In this document: positions 8,192-16,785 of the stretch, piece by piece
Layout of the letters: each line of letters begins with the position of its first letter
How positions within the stretch are numbered: position 1 is the stretch's first letter
Assembly (NCBI RefSeq): GCF_900091955.1
Contig: NZ_FMDF01000227.1
Location: 1-64,000 of the forward strand
DNA from: Streptomyces sp. Ncost-T10-10d
GTDB lineage: Bacteria > Actinomycetota > Actinomycetes > Streptomycetales > Streptomycetaceae
Length of the DNA: 64,000 bases
Direction of reading: 5' to 3'
Translations under genes and position numbers: made by a program
Notes under the pieces: generated by a model
The model's database searches: none
What the model was told of the DNA's origin: nothing
The model's input: only the letters and a program-made list of their open reading frames with translations

Positions 8192-10381
8192 ATGACCTCC
8201 CCTGCCCCGCGGGGCAGGCGCAACGTCAGGAAGCAGAGCGGGCGGCGCAGATTTCCCATGCGTTATCTGCTGCCGTCACTGCTCCTCGTTGCCCTGCTCG
8301 CCATGTTGATGCTGCGCGGCTATGTGCACAGCGAAGTCCTCGCCGACCACCGGGTCCGGCCCCCGGCGGCCACCGACCGGGTGCCCGATCAGATCCTCGA
8401 CGGTGGCCCGGTCATCGACGCCCGGAACACCATCGGGCCCGCCAGGTCGCTGAGCATCCCCGGCCACCGCATCGTCCTGACCTTCGACGACGGGCCAGAC
8501 CCGGTGTGGACCCCGAAAGTGCTCGACGAGCTGAAGAAGCACCACGCGCACGGCGTCTTCTTCGTCACCGGAACCATGGCCTCGCGCTACCCGGAGCTCG
8601 TGCGGCGCATGGTCGACGAGGGGCACGAGGTCGGGCTGCACACCTTCGACCACCCCGACCTCTCCTACCGGTCCCACTCCCGCATCGACTGGGAACTCTC
8701 CCAGAACCAGCTGGCGTTGGCGGGCGCGGCCGGTATCCGTACGTCCCTGTTCCGCCCGCCGTACTCCTCGTTCGCCGACGCCATGGACAACAAGTCCTGG
8801 CCCGTCACCCGCTACGTCGGCAGCCGCGGCTATCTCACCGTCGTCAACAACACCGACAGCGAGGACTGGGAGCGCCCGGGCGTCCCCGCGATCATCGAGC
8901 GCGCCACTCCCAAGGGCGGCAGAGGCGCCGTCATCCTGATGCACGACTCCGGCGGCAACAGGTCCCAGACCGTCGCCGCCCTCGCGCGGTTCCTGCCGCG
9001 GATGCAGCAGCGGGGTTACGAGTTCACCAACCTCACCACCGCCCTCGATGCCCCCAGCGCGCACACTCCGGTCACCGGATTCGCGCTCTGGAAGGGCAAG
9101 GCGTTCGTCTATGCCGTGGGCCTCTCGGAGAACGTCACCGGCGTCCTGGTGGCCGGGCTCGCGGTGATCGGCGTACTCGTCCTCGTCCGCTTCGGGCTGA
9201 TGCTGCTGCTGTCCTTCCTGCACGCCCGCAAGGTGCGGCGAAGACACTTCGGCCGGGGGCCGGAGCGGGCCCGCCCGGTCTCGGTGATCGTGCCCGCGTA
9301 CAACGAACGCGAATGCATCGCCAACACCGTGCGTTCCCTGGTGGCGAGCGACCATCCCGTCGAGATCATCGTCATCGACGACGGCTCCACGGACGGAACA
9401 GCCGGCATCGTCGAGGCGATGCGGCTGCCGCAGGTGCGCGTCATCCGCCAGCGCAACGCCGGAAAGCCCGCCGCCCTCAACAACGGGATCGCGCACGCCC
9501 GTCACGACATCGTCGTGATGATGGACGGCGACACCGTCTTCGAACCCGCCACCGTCCGCGAACTGGTCCAGCCCTTCGCCGACCCGCGCGTCGGCGCCGT
9601 CGCCGGGAACGCCAAGGTCGGCAACCGCGACTCGCTGATCGGCGCGTGGCAGCACATCGAGTACGTGATGGGCTTCAACCTGGACCGCAGGATGTACGAC
9701 ATCCTGCGCTGCATGCCCACCATCCCCGGTGCGGTCGGCGCCTTCCGCCGGGAAGCACTGGACCGGATCGGCGGCATGAGCGAGGACACCCTCGCCGAGG
9801 ACACCGACGTCACCATGGCCCTGCACCGCGACGGCTGGCAGGTCGTCTACGCGGAGAACGCCCGCGCCTGGACCGAGGCCCCGGAGACCGTGCAGCAGCT
9901 GTGGTCACAGCGCTACCGGTGGTCGTACGGCACCATGCAGGCGATCTGGAAGCACCGCCGCGCCGTCGTCGAACGCGGCCCGTCCGGCCGCTTCGGACGC
10001 GTCGGACTGCCCTTCGTGGCCCTGTTCATGGTTGTCGCCCCGCTGCTCGCCCCACTCATTGACGTCTTCCTGCTGTACGGACTCGTCTTCGGCCCCACCC
10101 GGAAGACCGTCCTCGCCTGGCTCGGCGTCCTGGCGGTACAGGGCATCTGTGCCGCGTACGCGTTCCGGCTCGACCGGGAACGCATGACGCATCTGATCTC
10201 GCTGCCCCTTCAGCAGATCCTCTACCGGCAGCTCATGTACGTGGTGCTGCTCCAGTCCTGGATCACGGCGCTCACCGGCGGGCGCCTGCGCTGGCAGAAG
10301 CTGCGCCGTACCGGCGTCGTGGAAGCGCCCGGCGTCACGCCGGGCCGGCGGCGGAGCAATGACCGGAGGCCCGTCGCATGA
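8192..10381 (+). CDS. matB: Bifunctional polysaccharide deacetylase / family 2 glycosyltransferase (MatB-like)
   Basis: The 729-residue protein has an N-terminal membrane helix (about 25-43), then a NodB polysaccharide deacetylase domain (about 90-285; TFDDGPD with metal-binding Asp near residue 100, HTFDHPD with His150 and His154). A second membrane segment (about 316-345) leads to a processive GT2 domain (about 360-600): VSVIVPAYNE, DDGSTDGT, DGD (446-448) and the QRYRW motif at 573-577. Further helices complete a channel. The combination equals IcaA/PgaC plus IcaB/PgaB in one chain, predicting synthesis, export and partial deacetylation of a beta-linked GlcNAc polymer. It is coupled to matA and overlaps the next gene by ATGA. 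Confidence 0.9.
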   Translation: MTSPAPRGRRNVRKQSGRRRFPMRYLLPSLLLVALLAMLMLRGYVHSEVLADHRVRPPAATDRVPDQILDGGPVIDARNTIGPARSLSIPGHRIVLTFDDGPDPVWTPKVLDELKKHHAHGVFFVTGTMASRYPELVRRMVDEGHEVGLHTFDHPDLSYRSHSRIDWELSQNQLALAGAAGIRTSLFRPPYSSFADAMDNKSWPVTRYVGSRGYLTVVNNTDSEDWERPGVPAIIERATPKGGRGAVILMHDSGGNRSQTVAALARFLPRMQQRGYEFTNLTTALDAPSAHTPVTGFALWKGKAFVYAVGLSENVTGVLVAGLAVIGVLVLVRFGLMLLLSFLHARKVRRRHFGRGPERARPVSVIVPAYNERECIANTVRSLVASDHPVEIIVIDDGSTDGTAGIVEAMRLPQVRVIRQRNAGKPAALNNGIAHARHDIVVMMDGDTVFEPATVRELVQPFADPRVGAVAGNAKVGNRDSLIGAWQHIEYVMGFNLDRRMYDILRCMPTIPGAVGAFRREALDRIGGMSEDTLAEDTDVTMALHRDGWQVVYAENARAWTEAPETVQQLWSQRYRWSYGTMQAIWKHRRAVVERGPSGRFGRVGLPFVALFMVVAPLLAPLIDVFLLYGLVFGPTRKTVLAWLGVLAVQGICAAYAFRLDRERMTHLISLPLQQILYRQLMYVVLLQSWITALTGGRLRWQKLRRTGVVEAPGVTPGRRRSNDRRPVA

Positions 10382-11619
10382 GCCACCCGAGACACCTCCC
10401 CACGCATCCGACCGGTGTGCGGCGGACCGTGCCGTTCCCGGTGCAGGGTCCCTCCGCGCCGCCGGTCGCGGAGGCCGCGGCGCCGCCCGCCGGCGCGTTG
10501 CCGGGCGGCCGGGACCGCTATCTCGACCTGCTGCGCGCCGTCGCTCTCGTGCGCGTCGTCGTCTTCCATGTGTTCGGCTGGGCCTGGCTGACCATCCTGT
10601 TCCCCTCCATGGGCGTCATGTTCGCGCTGGGCGGTTCGCTGATGGCGCGCTCGCTGGCCCGCCCGGCACGGGACGTCATCCGCGGCCGGCTCCGCCGGCT
10701 GCTGCCCCCGATGTGGGCGTTCGCCGCCGCTGTCGTCCCGGTGATGTTCCTGCTCGGCTGGAAGCCCGTGAAGGAGGAGGGCATCTGGTGGTTCATCAAG
10801 CTGGGCTGCTACCTCCTTCCGGTCGGCGCCCCTCCGTATCCCTGGGAGAACGGCTCGCCGAGCGGCCTCCTGGAGACGTCCTGGGCCGACCAGGCCGTGG
10901 GCCCGCTCTGGTACATCCGTGCCTACCTGTGGTTCGTGCTCGCTTCACCGCTCCTGCTGAAGGCCTTCCGCCGACTGCCCTGGCCGACGTTGCTCGCTCC
11001 GATCGGGCTCACCGCCGTGGTCGGAACCGGACCGGTCACCATTCCCGGCGAGACCGGTGAAGGGCTCGTCGACTTCGCGGTGTTCGGGTCCTGCTGGATC
11101 CTCGGCTTCGCCCACCACGACGGTCTCCTGAAGAAGGTCCCGCGCTATCTGACGGTCTCGCCGGCCGCGTTCGTCATGGCGTTCGGACTGTGGTGGGCCT
11201 CGGGGCACCTCACCGAGGAGGGCTGGAACCTCGACGAGATCCCGCTCGCCCAGGCGGCCTGGTCGTTCGGCTTCTGTGTGATCCTGCTCCAGTACGCACC
11301 GTCCTGGCGCCAACTGCCCGGCAGGCTGGCCCGGTGGGACGGGCCGATCACCCTCGCCAACAACCGTGCGGTGACGATCTACCTCTGGCACAACCTGCTG
11401 ATCATGGCCACCGAGCCGGTCATCGACCAGCTGTGGAACATCCCGTACTTCGGCGACCGCTTCGGTACGTACATCGGCGCCTCGTACATGGCGCTGATGC
11501 TGCTCCTCGTCTGGCCGCTGATGGCGCTGACGATCCCGGCGATCGGCTGGGTCGAGGACGTAGCGGCGAAGCGCGCACCGAGGCTCTGGCCGAACGGCTC
11601 GCGGAAGCGGCCTGGGTGA
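10378..11619 (+). CDS. Membrane acyltransferase, acyltransferase-3 family
   Basis: The 413-residue integral membrane protein begins with a proline-rich cytoplasmic N-terminus (about 45 residues) and continues with about ten helices. The family hallmark near the first helix is RDRYLDLLRAVALVRVVVFH, containing the catalytic-type Arg and His. Its start overlaps the matB stop (ATGA), so the two are translated together. It may O-acylate (for example acetylate or succinylate) the matB polymer, by analogy with IcaC-type proteins; that role is inferred from context only. Confidence 0.85.
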   Translation: MSHPRHLPTHPTGVRRTVPFPVQGPSAPPVAEAAAPPAGALPGGRDRYLDLLRAVALVRVVVFHVFGWAWLTILFPSMGVMFALGGSLMARSLARPARDVIRGRLRRLLPPMWAFAAAVVPVMFLLGWKPVKEEGIWWFIKLGCYLLPVGAPPYPWENGSPSGLLETSWADQAVGPLWYIRAYLWFVLASPLLLKAFRRLPWPTLLAPIGLTAVVGTGPVTIPGETGEGLVDFAVFGSCWILGFAHHDGLLKKVPRYLTVSPAAFVMAFGLWWASGHLTEEGWNLDEIPLAQAAWSFGFCVILLQYAPSWRQLPGRLARWDGPITLANNRAVTIYLWHNLLIMATEPVIDQLWNIPYFGDRFGTYIGASYMALMLLLVWPLMALTIPAIGWVEDVAAKRAPRLWPNGSRKRPG

Positions 11620-11831
11620 CCGGGGAACGGTATACCTTCGCCGGACCGGACCCCGTCCTGCCCGTGTCCGAGAATCCGCAGCCCAGCCGCACCGAGGCGC
11701 GATCGTGACCGATCGATGTCATCTGACGTAACGGGCGGGAAATATGGGTGAACCAGCTCTGTCACGCACTGTTGGCAGGCTCGGCCCCCGGCATCATCGG
11801 GCAGCAGCGGGACGAGAGCCGGGTAGACCAC

Positions 11832-12974
11832 ATGCACGAGGACAAACAGCACGGGCCCCTCGCGGGCTTCACCGTCGGGGTCACCGCCGCACGGCGCGCG
11901 GAGGAGTTCGGCGCGCTGCTCGAGCGACGGGGTGCCGCCGTTCTGCACGCGCCCGCCCTGCGGATCGTGCCGCTCGCCGACGACAGCGAACTCCTCGCCG
12001 CCACCCGGCGAATCGTCGACTCCGCCCCCGAAGTGGTCGTCGCCACCACCGCGGTCGGCTTCCGGGGCTGGATCGAGGCCGCCGACGGCTGGGGCCTCGG
12101 CGACCGGCTGCTGGAAACCCTGCGCGGCACCGAACTGCTGGCCCGCGGCCCCAAGGTCAAGGGCGCCGTCCGGGCCGCCGGGCTGACCGAGACATGGTCG
12201 CCCGCCTCCGAGTCCATGGCCGAGGTACTGGACCGGCTCCTGGACGAGGGCGTCGAGGGCCGCCGGATCGCCCTTCAACTGCACGGCGAACCCCTCCCCG
12301 GCTTCAGCGAGTCGCTCCGTGCCGCGGGCGCCGAAGTCGTCGCCGTACCCGTCTACCGCTGGGTGGACCCCGAGGACATCGCCCCGCTCGACCGGCTGCT
12401 GGACAGCACCCTGGCCCGGGGCCTGGACGCCCTCACCTTCACCAGTGCCCCGGCCGCCGCCTCGCTGCTCGGCCGGGCTGAGAAGCGGGGGCTGATCCCG
12501 GAGCTCCTGAGCGCCCTGCGGGACGACGTCCTCGTGGCCTGCGTCGGACCGGTCACCGCCCTGCCGCTGCGGGCCCGTGGCATCGACACCGTCCAGCCGG
12601 AGCGTTTCCGGCTCGCCCCGCTCGTCCAGCTGCTGTGTGACGAACTCCCCTCCAGGGCGCGCATGTTGCCGATCGCCGGGCACCGGGTGGAGATCCGCGG
12701 TCACGCCGCGATCGTCGACGGCGAACTGCGCACGGTGCCACCCGCCGGAATGGCCCTGCTGCACACCCTGGCCCGCCGGCCGGGCTGGGTGGTGGCGCGC
12801 GCCGACCTGCTGCGCGCGCTGCCCGGCAGCGGAACGGACGAACACGCGGTGGAGACGGCCATGGCGAGGCTGCGTTCGTCACTGGGCGCACCCCGCCTCA
12901 TCCAGACGGTCGTCAAGCGCGGCTACCGGCTGGCGCTGGACCCGGCGGAGGACAGCGAGTACGGCGATTCCTGA
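11832..12974 (+). CDS. Uroporphyrinogen-III synthase-like protein fused to a C-terminal winged-helix DNA-binding domain
   Basis: A protein of about 380 residues with two parts. Residues 10-270 resemble HemD (two alpha/beta lobes; TFTSAPAAASLL and ACVGPVTALPLRARGI correspond to the conserved TS and GP(V/I)T motifs). The last 100 residues are an OmpR/PhoB-type winged helix (LLHTLARRPGWVVARADLLRALPG ... VETAMARLRSSLG ... RGYRLAL). Streptomycetes commonly carry such fusions beside, or in place of, a catalytic HemD, so it may regulate tetrapyrrole or nitrite-reductase genes rather than make uroporphyrinogen III. The start could be the GTG at 11748; the ATG at 11832 gives a better N-terminus. The last 52 bases overlap the convergent gene. 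Confidence 0.8.
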   Translation: MHEDKQHGPLAGFTVGVTAARRAEEFGALLERRGAAVLHAPALRIVPLADDSELLAATRRIVDSAPEVVVATTAVGFRGWIEAADGWGLGDRLLETLRGTELLARGPKVKGAVRAAGLTETWSPASESMAEVLDRLLDEGVEGRRIALQLHGEPLPGFSESLRAAGAEVVAVPVYRWVDPEDIAPLDRLLDSTLARGLDALTFTSAPAAASLLGRAEKRGLIPELLSALRDDVLVACVGPVTALPLRARGIDTVQPERFRLAPLVQLLCDELPSRARMLPIAGHRVEIRGHAAIVDGELRTVPPAGMALLHTLARRPGWVVARADLLRALPGSGTDEHAVETAMARLRSSLGAPRLIQTVVKRGYRLALDPAEDSEYGDS

Positions 12975-13501
12975 GGAGGCCGCGGATACTGCCGCGCCGT
13001 CAGGAACGCGGCACGCAGGAGAAGCGCGAGTGCGGCCGTGCACAGGACGGCCCGGACGGCGTTCCAGGCCACCCACGCGTCCTCGAACCTCTCGCGCACG
13101 GCTCCGGGGTCGGCGATCCTGGCCGGATCCCCGGCGTGTGCAAGGGCGTTGTTCAGCGGGACGTTGACGCCCGAGGTGAGCAGGAAGGCGACGGCGTACA
13201 CGGCGAGGGCGGCGAAGATCCACAGGCGCGGACCGGGGGACCGACGCTGCTGCCAGGCGGCGACCGCCGTGAGGATCAGTGCCCCGAAGAATCCGGCGAA
13301 GAAGACCGGATTCTCGATGACGTCGTTGATGTTCTGCATGACCTCGATGAAGGTCCGGTCGTCGCTGCGCCCGAGGGCCGGCATGACCGCGCAGGAGAAC
13401 ACGTAGAACGTGCCTGCGACCAGTCCGGTGGCGACGGCGGCACCACCGAGCACGAGGTGCTGCGGGGCGCGGGAGGGGCGCATGGGCCGAGTGGTTGTCA
13501 T
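12923..13501 (-). CDS. DUF1772 (anthrone oxygenase-like) membrane protein
   Basis: The 192-residue protein has four hydrophobic segments and the family's N-terminal pattern (ATGLVAGTFYVFSCAVMPAL ... NDVIENPVFFAGFFGAL), plus the conserved SGVNVPLNN and WVAWNAVRAVLC motifs. DUF1772 proteins are mostly of unknown role; some fungal relatives act on anthrones. Its 3' end overlaps the convergent HemD-like gene by 52 bp. Confidence 0.85.
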   Translation of the reverse strand: MTTTRPMRPSRAPQHLVLGGAAVATGLVAGTFYVFSCAVMPALGRSDDRTFIEVMQNINDVIENPVFFAGFFGALILTAVAAWQQRRSPGPRLWIFAALAVYAVAFLLTSGVNVPLNNALAHAGDPARIADPGAVRERFEDAWVAWNAVRAVLCTAALALLLRAAFLTARQYPRPPQESPYSLSSAGSSASR

Positions 13502-13599
13502 GTCTCCCAGTGAAGTGGCGGGGACGGTCCCGCTCCATCGTTCAGGCGCGCAGCTCCATGCGCGGGCGTCCAGGAGCGCACGGCACTCGGGCCGCCGTC

Positions 13600-13703
13600 G
13601 TCGGTGCGGCTCGCCGGAACGGAGCCCGTTGTCGCCGGTGGGGCTTGCTGGGACGGAACCCGGGCGTTGTCAGTGCGGCTTGCTGGAATGGCCGCAGGCA
13701 CGG
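13600..13703. repeat. Degenerate tandem repeat of about 35 bp, three units
   Basis: Three imperfect units begin at about 13600, 13631 and 13669. They share the core gtc-(a/g)-gtgcggct(c/t)gc-(c/t)gg-(a)-acgg. They lie in the non-coding 224 bp between the DUF1772 gene and the DUF4259 gene. No function is apparent. Confidence 0.5.
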
Positions 13704-13725
13704 AACGACGACCGGAGGGGGCCCT

Positions 13726-14100
13726 GTGGGTACCTGGGGCAGTGGGAATTTCGACGACGACACGGCGGCGGATCATCTGTCGGGCATCACCGGGCGGCTT
13801 GTCTCGGAGATCGAGGAGGCGATGGCCGGCGACCCGGTCGGCCTGGAGCCCGACGACTACTGGGGCGTTGCCGTGCCGTGCAACGTCGAGCTGCTGTGTC
13901 TGATCGCCGAGCAGCACTACGTCGGTGCCATGGTGCCCGGGGCGGCGGTGGTCGAGCGCTGGAAGAGGACCTTCATGGACGTGTGGGAACGGGCCATCGA
14001 CGGCCTCGAACCCGAACCGGAATACAAGGAGAGGAGGCGGGCGGAGCTGATCCGTACCTTCGACCGTCTGGCGGTCCTGTCCGGGCGGGAGGCGGCGTGA
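13726..14100 (+). CDS. DUF4259 domain protein
   Basis: The 124-residue protein begins with the hallmark GTWGSGNFDDDTAADHL of the DUF4259 family. The GTG start is supported by GGAGGGGG five bases upstream and by this motif being N-terminal in relatives. It is a small soluble acidic protein of unknown function. The longer frame upstream (from 13495) has no resemblance to the family. Confidence 0.87.
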   Translation: MGTWGSGNFDDDTAADHLSGITGRLVSEIEEAMAGDPVGLEPDDYWGVAVPCNVELLCLIAEQHYVGAMVPGAAVVERWKRTFMDVWERAIDGLEPEPEYKERRRAELIRTFDRLAVLSGREAA

Positions 14101-14155
14101 CGGTGCGACGAGGCCGGGCGGAGGCGGCGTGATGACGCCGGGGTAGCGTGACGGG

Positions 14156-14719
14156 GTGATCGACGACATCCACCGGCTCGACGCGGAGGTACGGCTCCGT
14201 CCCGCCGCCCCGGCCGACGCCGCCTCCCTGGCTGTGTCCCTGACCCGCAGCCGCGCGTACATGCAGCCCTGGGAGCCGGATCGGCCCGACACCTTCTACA
14301 CCGAGCAGGGGCAGCGGGAACGCCTGGCCGGAATGCTCGCGGACCGCGACGCGGGGCGGGTGATGCCGTGGGTGCTCGCCGATGAACAGGACCGCGTGGT
14401 GGGCGGGTTCAACCTCAACGGCATTGTGCTCGGGCCGTTCCGCAGCGGGGTTCTCGGATACTGGGTCGACGTCGAGTACGCGGGCCGCGGGCTGGCCACG
14501 GCCGCCGTCGAGCGGATCTGTGAGCTGGCCAGGGACGAACTGCGCCTGCACCGGGTCGAGGCAGGGACGGTGCTGGACAACGTGGCGTCGCAGCGGGTGC
14601 TCGCCAAGTGCGGCTTCGAGCAGTACGGGATGGCTCCGCGCTACCTGCACATCAACGGTGAGTGGCGCGACCACCGGCTGTTCCAGCGGATCCTGCACGA
14701 TGGGCCGTTGACGGGGTGA
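14156..14719 (+). CDS. GNAT N-acetyltransferase (RimJ/RimL type)
   Basis: The 187-residue protein has the RimJ-like fold: an N-terminal RLRPAAPAD segment, then GYWVDVEYAGRGLATAAVERICELA, which contains the acetyl-CoA P-loop (R-G-L-A-T). The V(L)DNVASQRVLAKCGF motif is at the end of the fold. It probably acetylates N-termini of proteins or small amines; the substrate is unknown. The GTG start lies at the beginning of a normal-length family member. Confidence 0.85.
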   Translation: MIDDIHRLDAEVRLRPAAPADAASLAVSLTRSRAYMQPWEPDRPDTFYTEQGQRERLAGMLADRDAGRVMPWVLADEQDRVVGGFNLNGIVLGPFRSGVLGYWVDVEYAGRGLATAAVERICELARDELRLHRVEAGTVLDNVASQRVLAKCGFEQYGMAPRYLHINGEWRDHRLFQRILHDGPLTG

Positions 14720-14738
14720 CCGTTGACTGTGGGAGCGT

Positions 14739-14810
14739 CCTCGAACGCCGGACGGGCTCGCTTTCGCCGTGCGGGCGTGAAAGCCGAGCGCTGCTCGGCG
14801 ATTGAGGACA
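14739..14810. repeat. Streptomyces intergenic repeat (GCCGGACGGGCT / GATTGAGGA type)
   Basis: The pattern cctcgaacgccggacgggct ... gattgaggac is a degenerate inverted repeat common in Streptomyces intergenic regions. An internal perfect palindrome gccgagc-gct-gctcggc is at 14783-14799. It lies between two convergent GNAT genes, where it may act as a bidirectional terminator. A related half copy is at about 55810-55835. Family membership is from memory. Confidence 0.6.
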
Positions 14811-14817
14811 AGGACGG

Positions 14818-15372
14818 CTACCGGACACCCCCGGTACGCCCCCGCGCATGCCGGTGTCCGTCCAGCGTCCACGGCGGCCGTGCCGGAAGAACCTCCGCGA
14901 AGCCGTATCCGCTCTTCTCGGCAACCCGGCAGGAGGCCTCGTTGTTCATCTGATGCAGCAGGTCCAGCCGCACGAGCCCGTCCGCGGCGAACGCTTCGAA
15001 CGCCCAGTCGGTGAGCGCCCCGAGCGCCCGCGGCGCGATTCCGCGGCCGCGTGCCCGCGCTGTCGTCCAGTAGCCGACCTCCGCGCTGTCGGAGCCCGGT
15101 GCGGGGTACTTGAGCGCCACATTGCCGACCAGTTCGTCGGAGCGATCGCGATCGACCACCGCGAAACTGAAGCGGCTGCCGGATTCCCGGCCCTCCTGCT
15201 GCACGTGCAGCCAGTGCTGAGCCTCCGCCACGTCCGTGACCAGTGTGCGCAGCATGGCGCGCATCGCAGGGTCGCGATACGCCTCGATCAGGGCCGGCCC
15301 GTCGTCGGGCAGCCACGGCCGGAGCAGGAGCGGGCCGGCCTCAAGGGTGGCGGTGCGGAGATCGTCGTCCAT
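14818..15372 (-). CDS. GNAT N-acetyltransferase
   Basis: The 184-residue protein contains the GNAT core (EVGYWTTARARGRGIAPRALGALTDWAFEA with the RGRGIA acetyl-CoA loop, then LDLLHQMNNEASCRVAEKSGY). It ends in a short basic tail. The start MDDDLRTATLE at 15372 fits relatives; an ATG at 15414 would add 14 residues and cannot be excluded. It is convergent with the GNAT gene at 14156 but not closely similar to it. The substrate is unknown. Confidence 0.83.
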   Translation of the reverse strand: MDDDLRTATLEAGPLLLRPWLPDDGPALIEAYRDPAMRAMLRTLVTDVAEAQHWLHVQQEGRESGSRFSFAVVDRDRSDELVGNVALKYPAPGSDSAEVGYWTTARARGRGIAPRALGALTDWAFEAFAADGLVRLDLLHQMNNEASCRVAEKSGYGFAEVLPARPPWTLDGHRHARGRTGGVR

Positions 15373-15485
15373 CAGGGCAGCGTACGGGTACGCGTGCACC
15401 GACCCGCGTGGCATCAGGGGTTCCGGGTCTGCCGCCCGAGGGGCACTCTGGGGGAGACCTCCACCGGAGACCCCGAGGCGGTGAC

Positions 15486-16109
15486 ATGCACATGGCGGCG
15501 GGCAAAGGCTCGTACGACTGGCGGTTCGACTCCGGCCGCCCCTGCCTGGATCTGGTGGCCACAGGAATCGGCACCTCCGGCGCATGCGAACTGCTCGACG
15601 GCGCCGAGCGGCTCGCCGACTGGCTGGTGGCCGCCGGACTCGTACCGAGCGGCACCCACCTCGGCGCGGTGGACGACACCTGGGTGGTGCGCTTCCGGCA
15701 GCTGAGGACCGGCGTCGACCGCCTGCTGACCGCCGAACTCGGCGGCCGCAGAGCAGAGAGCGCCCTGGAACGGGTCAACGCGCTCGCCGCGACCGCACCA
15801 CCGGGACTGCGGGCCGTACGCGGAGGAAGCGGCACGCTGGTACGGACACTGAGCGCCGATCCGGAATGCGGGGCACTGCTGGCCGCCGTGGCCCGCGACG
15901 CCGTGGAACTCCTGACCGACCCCGTGGCGCGAGCCGGCCTGCGCCGCTGCGAGGCCGGCAACTGCCGCCGCCTCTACCTGGACACCTCGCGCGGCCGCCG
16001 GCGTCGCTGGTGCTCCAGCGAGGTGTGCGGGAACCGGGAGCGGGTGGCCCGGCACCGGCGCCGGGCGGCGGCCGTGGCGATCACGGACGCGGACGCGGGA
16101 GCGTCGTAA
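15486..16109 (+). CDS. CGNR zinc-finger (ABATE domain) protein, putative transcriptional regulator
   Basis: The 207-residue protein has an N-terminal ABATE domain (starting YDWRFDSGRPCLDLVAT) and a C-terminal zinc finger (C-x4-C ... WCSSEVCGNRERVARHR), which gives the family its CGNR name. Family members are presumed stress-linked DNA-binding regulators. The ATG at 15486 is followed by a second ATG two codons later. It is divergent from the GNAT gene at 15372, leaving 113 bp for promoters. Confidence 0.87.
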   Translation: MHMAAGKGSYDWRFDSGRPCLDLVATGIGTSGACELLDGAERLADWLVAAGLVPSGTHLGAVDDTWVVRFRQLRTGVDRLLTAELGGRRAESALERVNALAATAPPGLRAVRGGSGTLVRTLSADPECGALLAAVARDAVELLTDPVARAGLRRCEAGNCRRLYLDTSRGRRRRWCSSEVCGNRERVARHRRRAAAVAITDADAGAS

Positions 16110-16197
16110 AGAATCTTGAAACCGGATTGAATGGATTGCGGTTCCCGCTCGTGTTCATGGTCAAGGAGCCCAACAGGGGCTCGACCGGGAGGTTCGG

Positions 16198-16785
16198 GTG
16201 CGCAAGGATGCGGCCGTGGCCGATGACCGTCCGCACAGGGCTCGACATCGCAGTGAGCCGCCTTTGTCCCCCTCCGATGTCCCCCACGAGGAGTTGATGC
16301 GGGCGCTCTACCACGAACATGCCGGACCTCTGCTCGCGTATGTGCTCCGCCTCGTCGCCGGCGACCGACAGCGCGCCGAGGACGTGGTGCAGGAAACGCT
16401 CATCCGTGCCTGGAAGAACGCCGGTCGGCTCGACCGGGCCGCCGGCTCCGTCCGCCCCTGGCTGGTGACGGTCGCCCGGCGCATCGTCATCGATGGCCAC
16501 CGCAGCCGGCAGGCCCGGCCGCACGAGGTCGATCCGTCGCCGCTGGAGGTCATTCCCGCGGAGGACGAGATGGACAAGGCGTTGCGGCTGATGACGCTCT
16601 CGGACGCGCTCGACGATTTGACCCCCGCTCACCGGGAAGCGTTGGTCGAGACCTATTTCAAGGGCCGTACGGTCAATGAGGCGGCTGATGTGCTGGGCGT
16701 CCCCAGCGGGACGGTGCGGTCCCGGGTCTTCTACGCACTGCGCTCGATGAAGCTTGCTCTCGAAGAAAGGGGGATCACGGCATGA
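16198..16785 (+). CDS. sigU: ECF sigma factor SigU
   Basis: The 195-residue protein has region 2 (about residues 32-100; YHEHAGPLLAYVLRL, then ERAEDVVQETLIRAW-like RAEDVVQETLIRAW) and region 4 (about 135-190; LTPAHREALVETYFKGRTVNEAADVLGVPSGTVRSRVFYAL). It directs RNA polymerase to envelope or secretion stress promoters. It overlaps its anti-sigma gene by ATGA. From memory, position and order match S. coelicolor SCO2954 (sigU) and rsuA. The GTG at 16198 has GGGAGG five bases upstream; several other GTG/ATG codons downstream are possible. Confidence 0.88.
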   Translation: MRKDAAVADDRPHRARHRSEPPLSPSDVPHEELMRALYHEHAGPLLAYVLRLVAGDRQRAEDVVQETLIRAWKNAGRLDRAAGSVRPWLVTVARRIVIDGHRSRQARPHEVDPSPLEVIPAEDEMDKALRLMTLSDALDDLTPAHREALVETYFKGRTVNEAADVLGVPSGTVRSRVFYALRSMKLALEERGITA

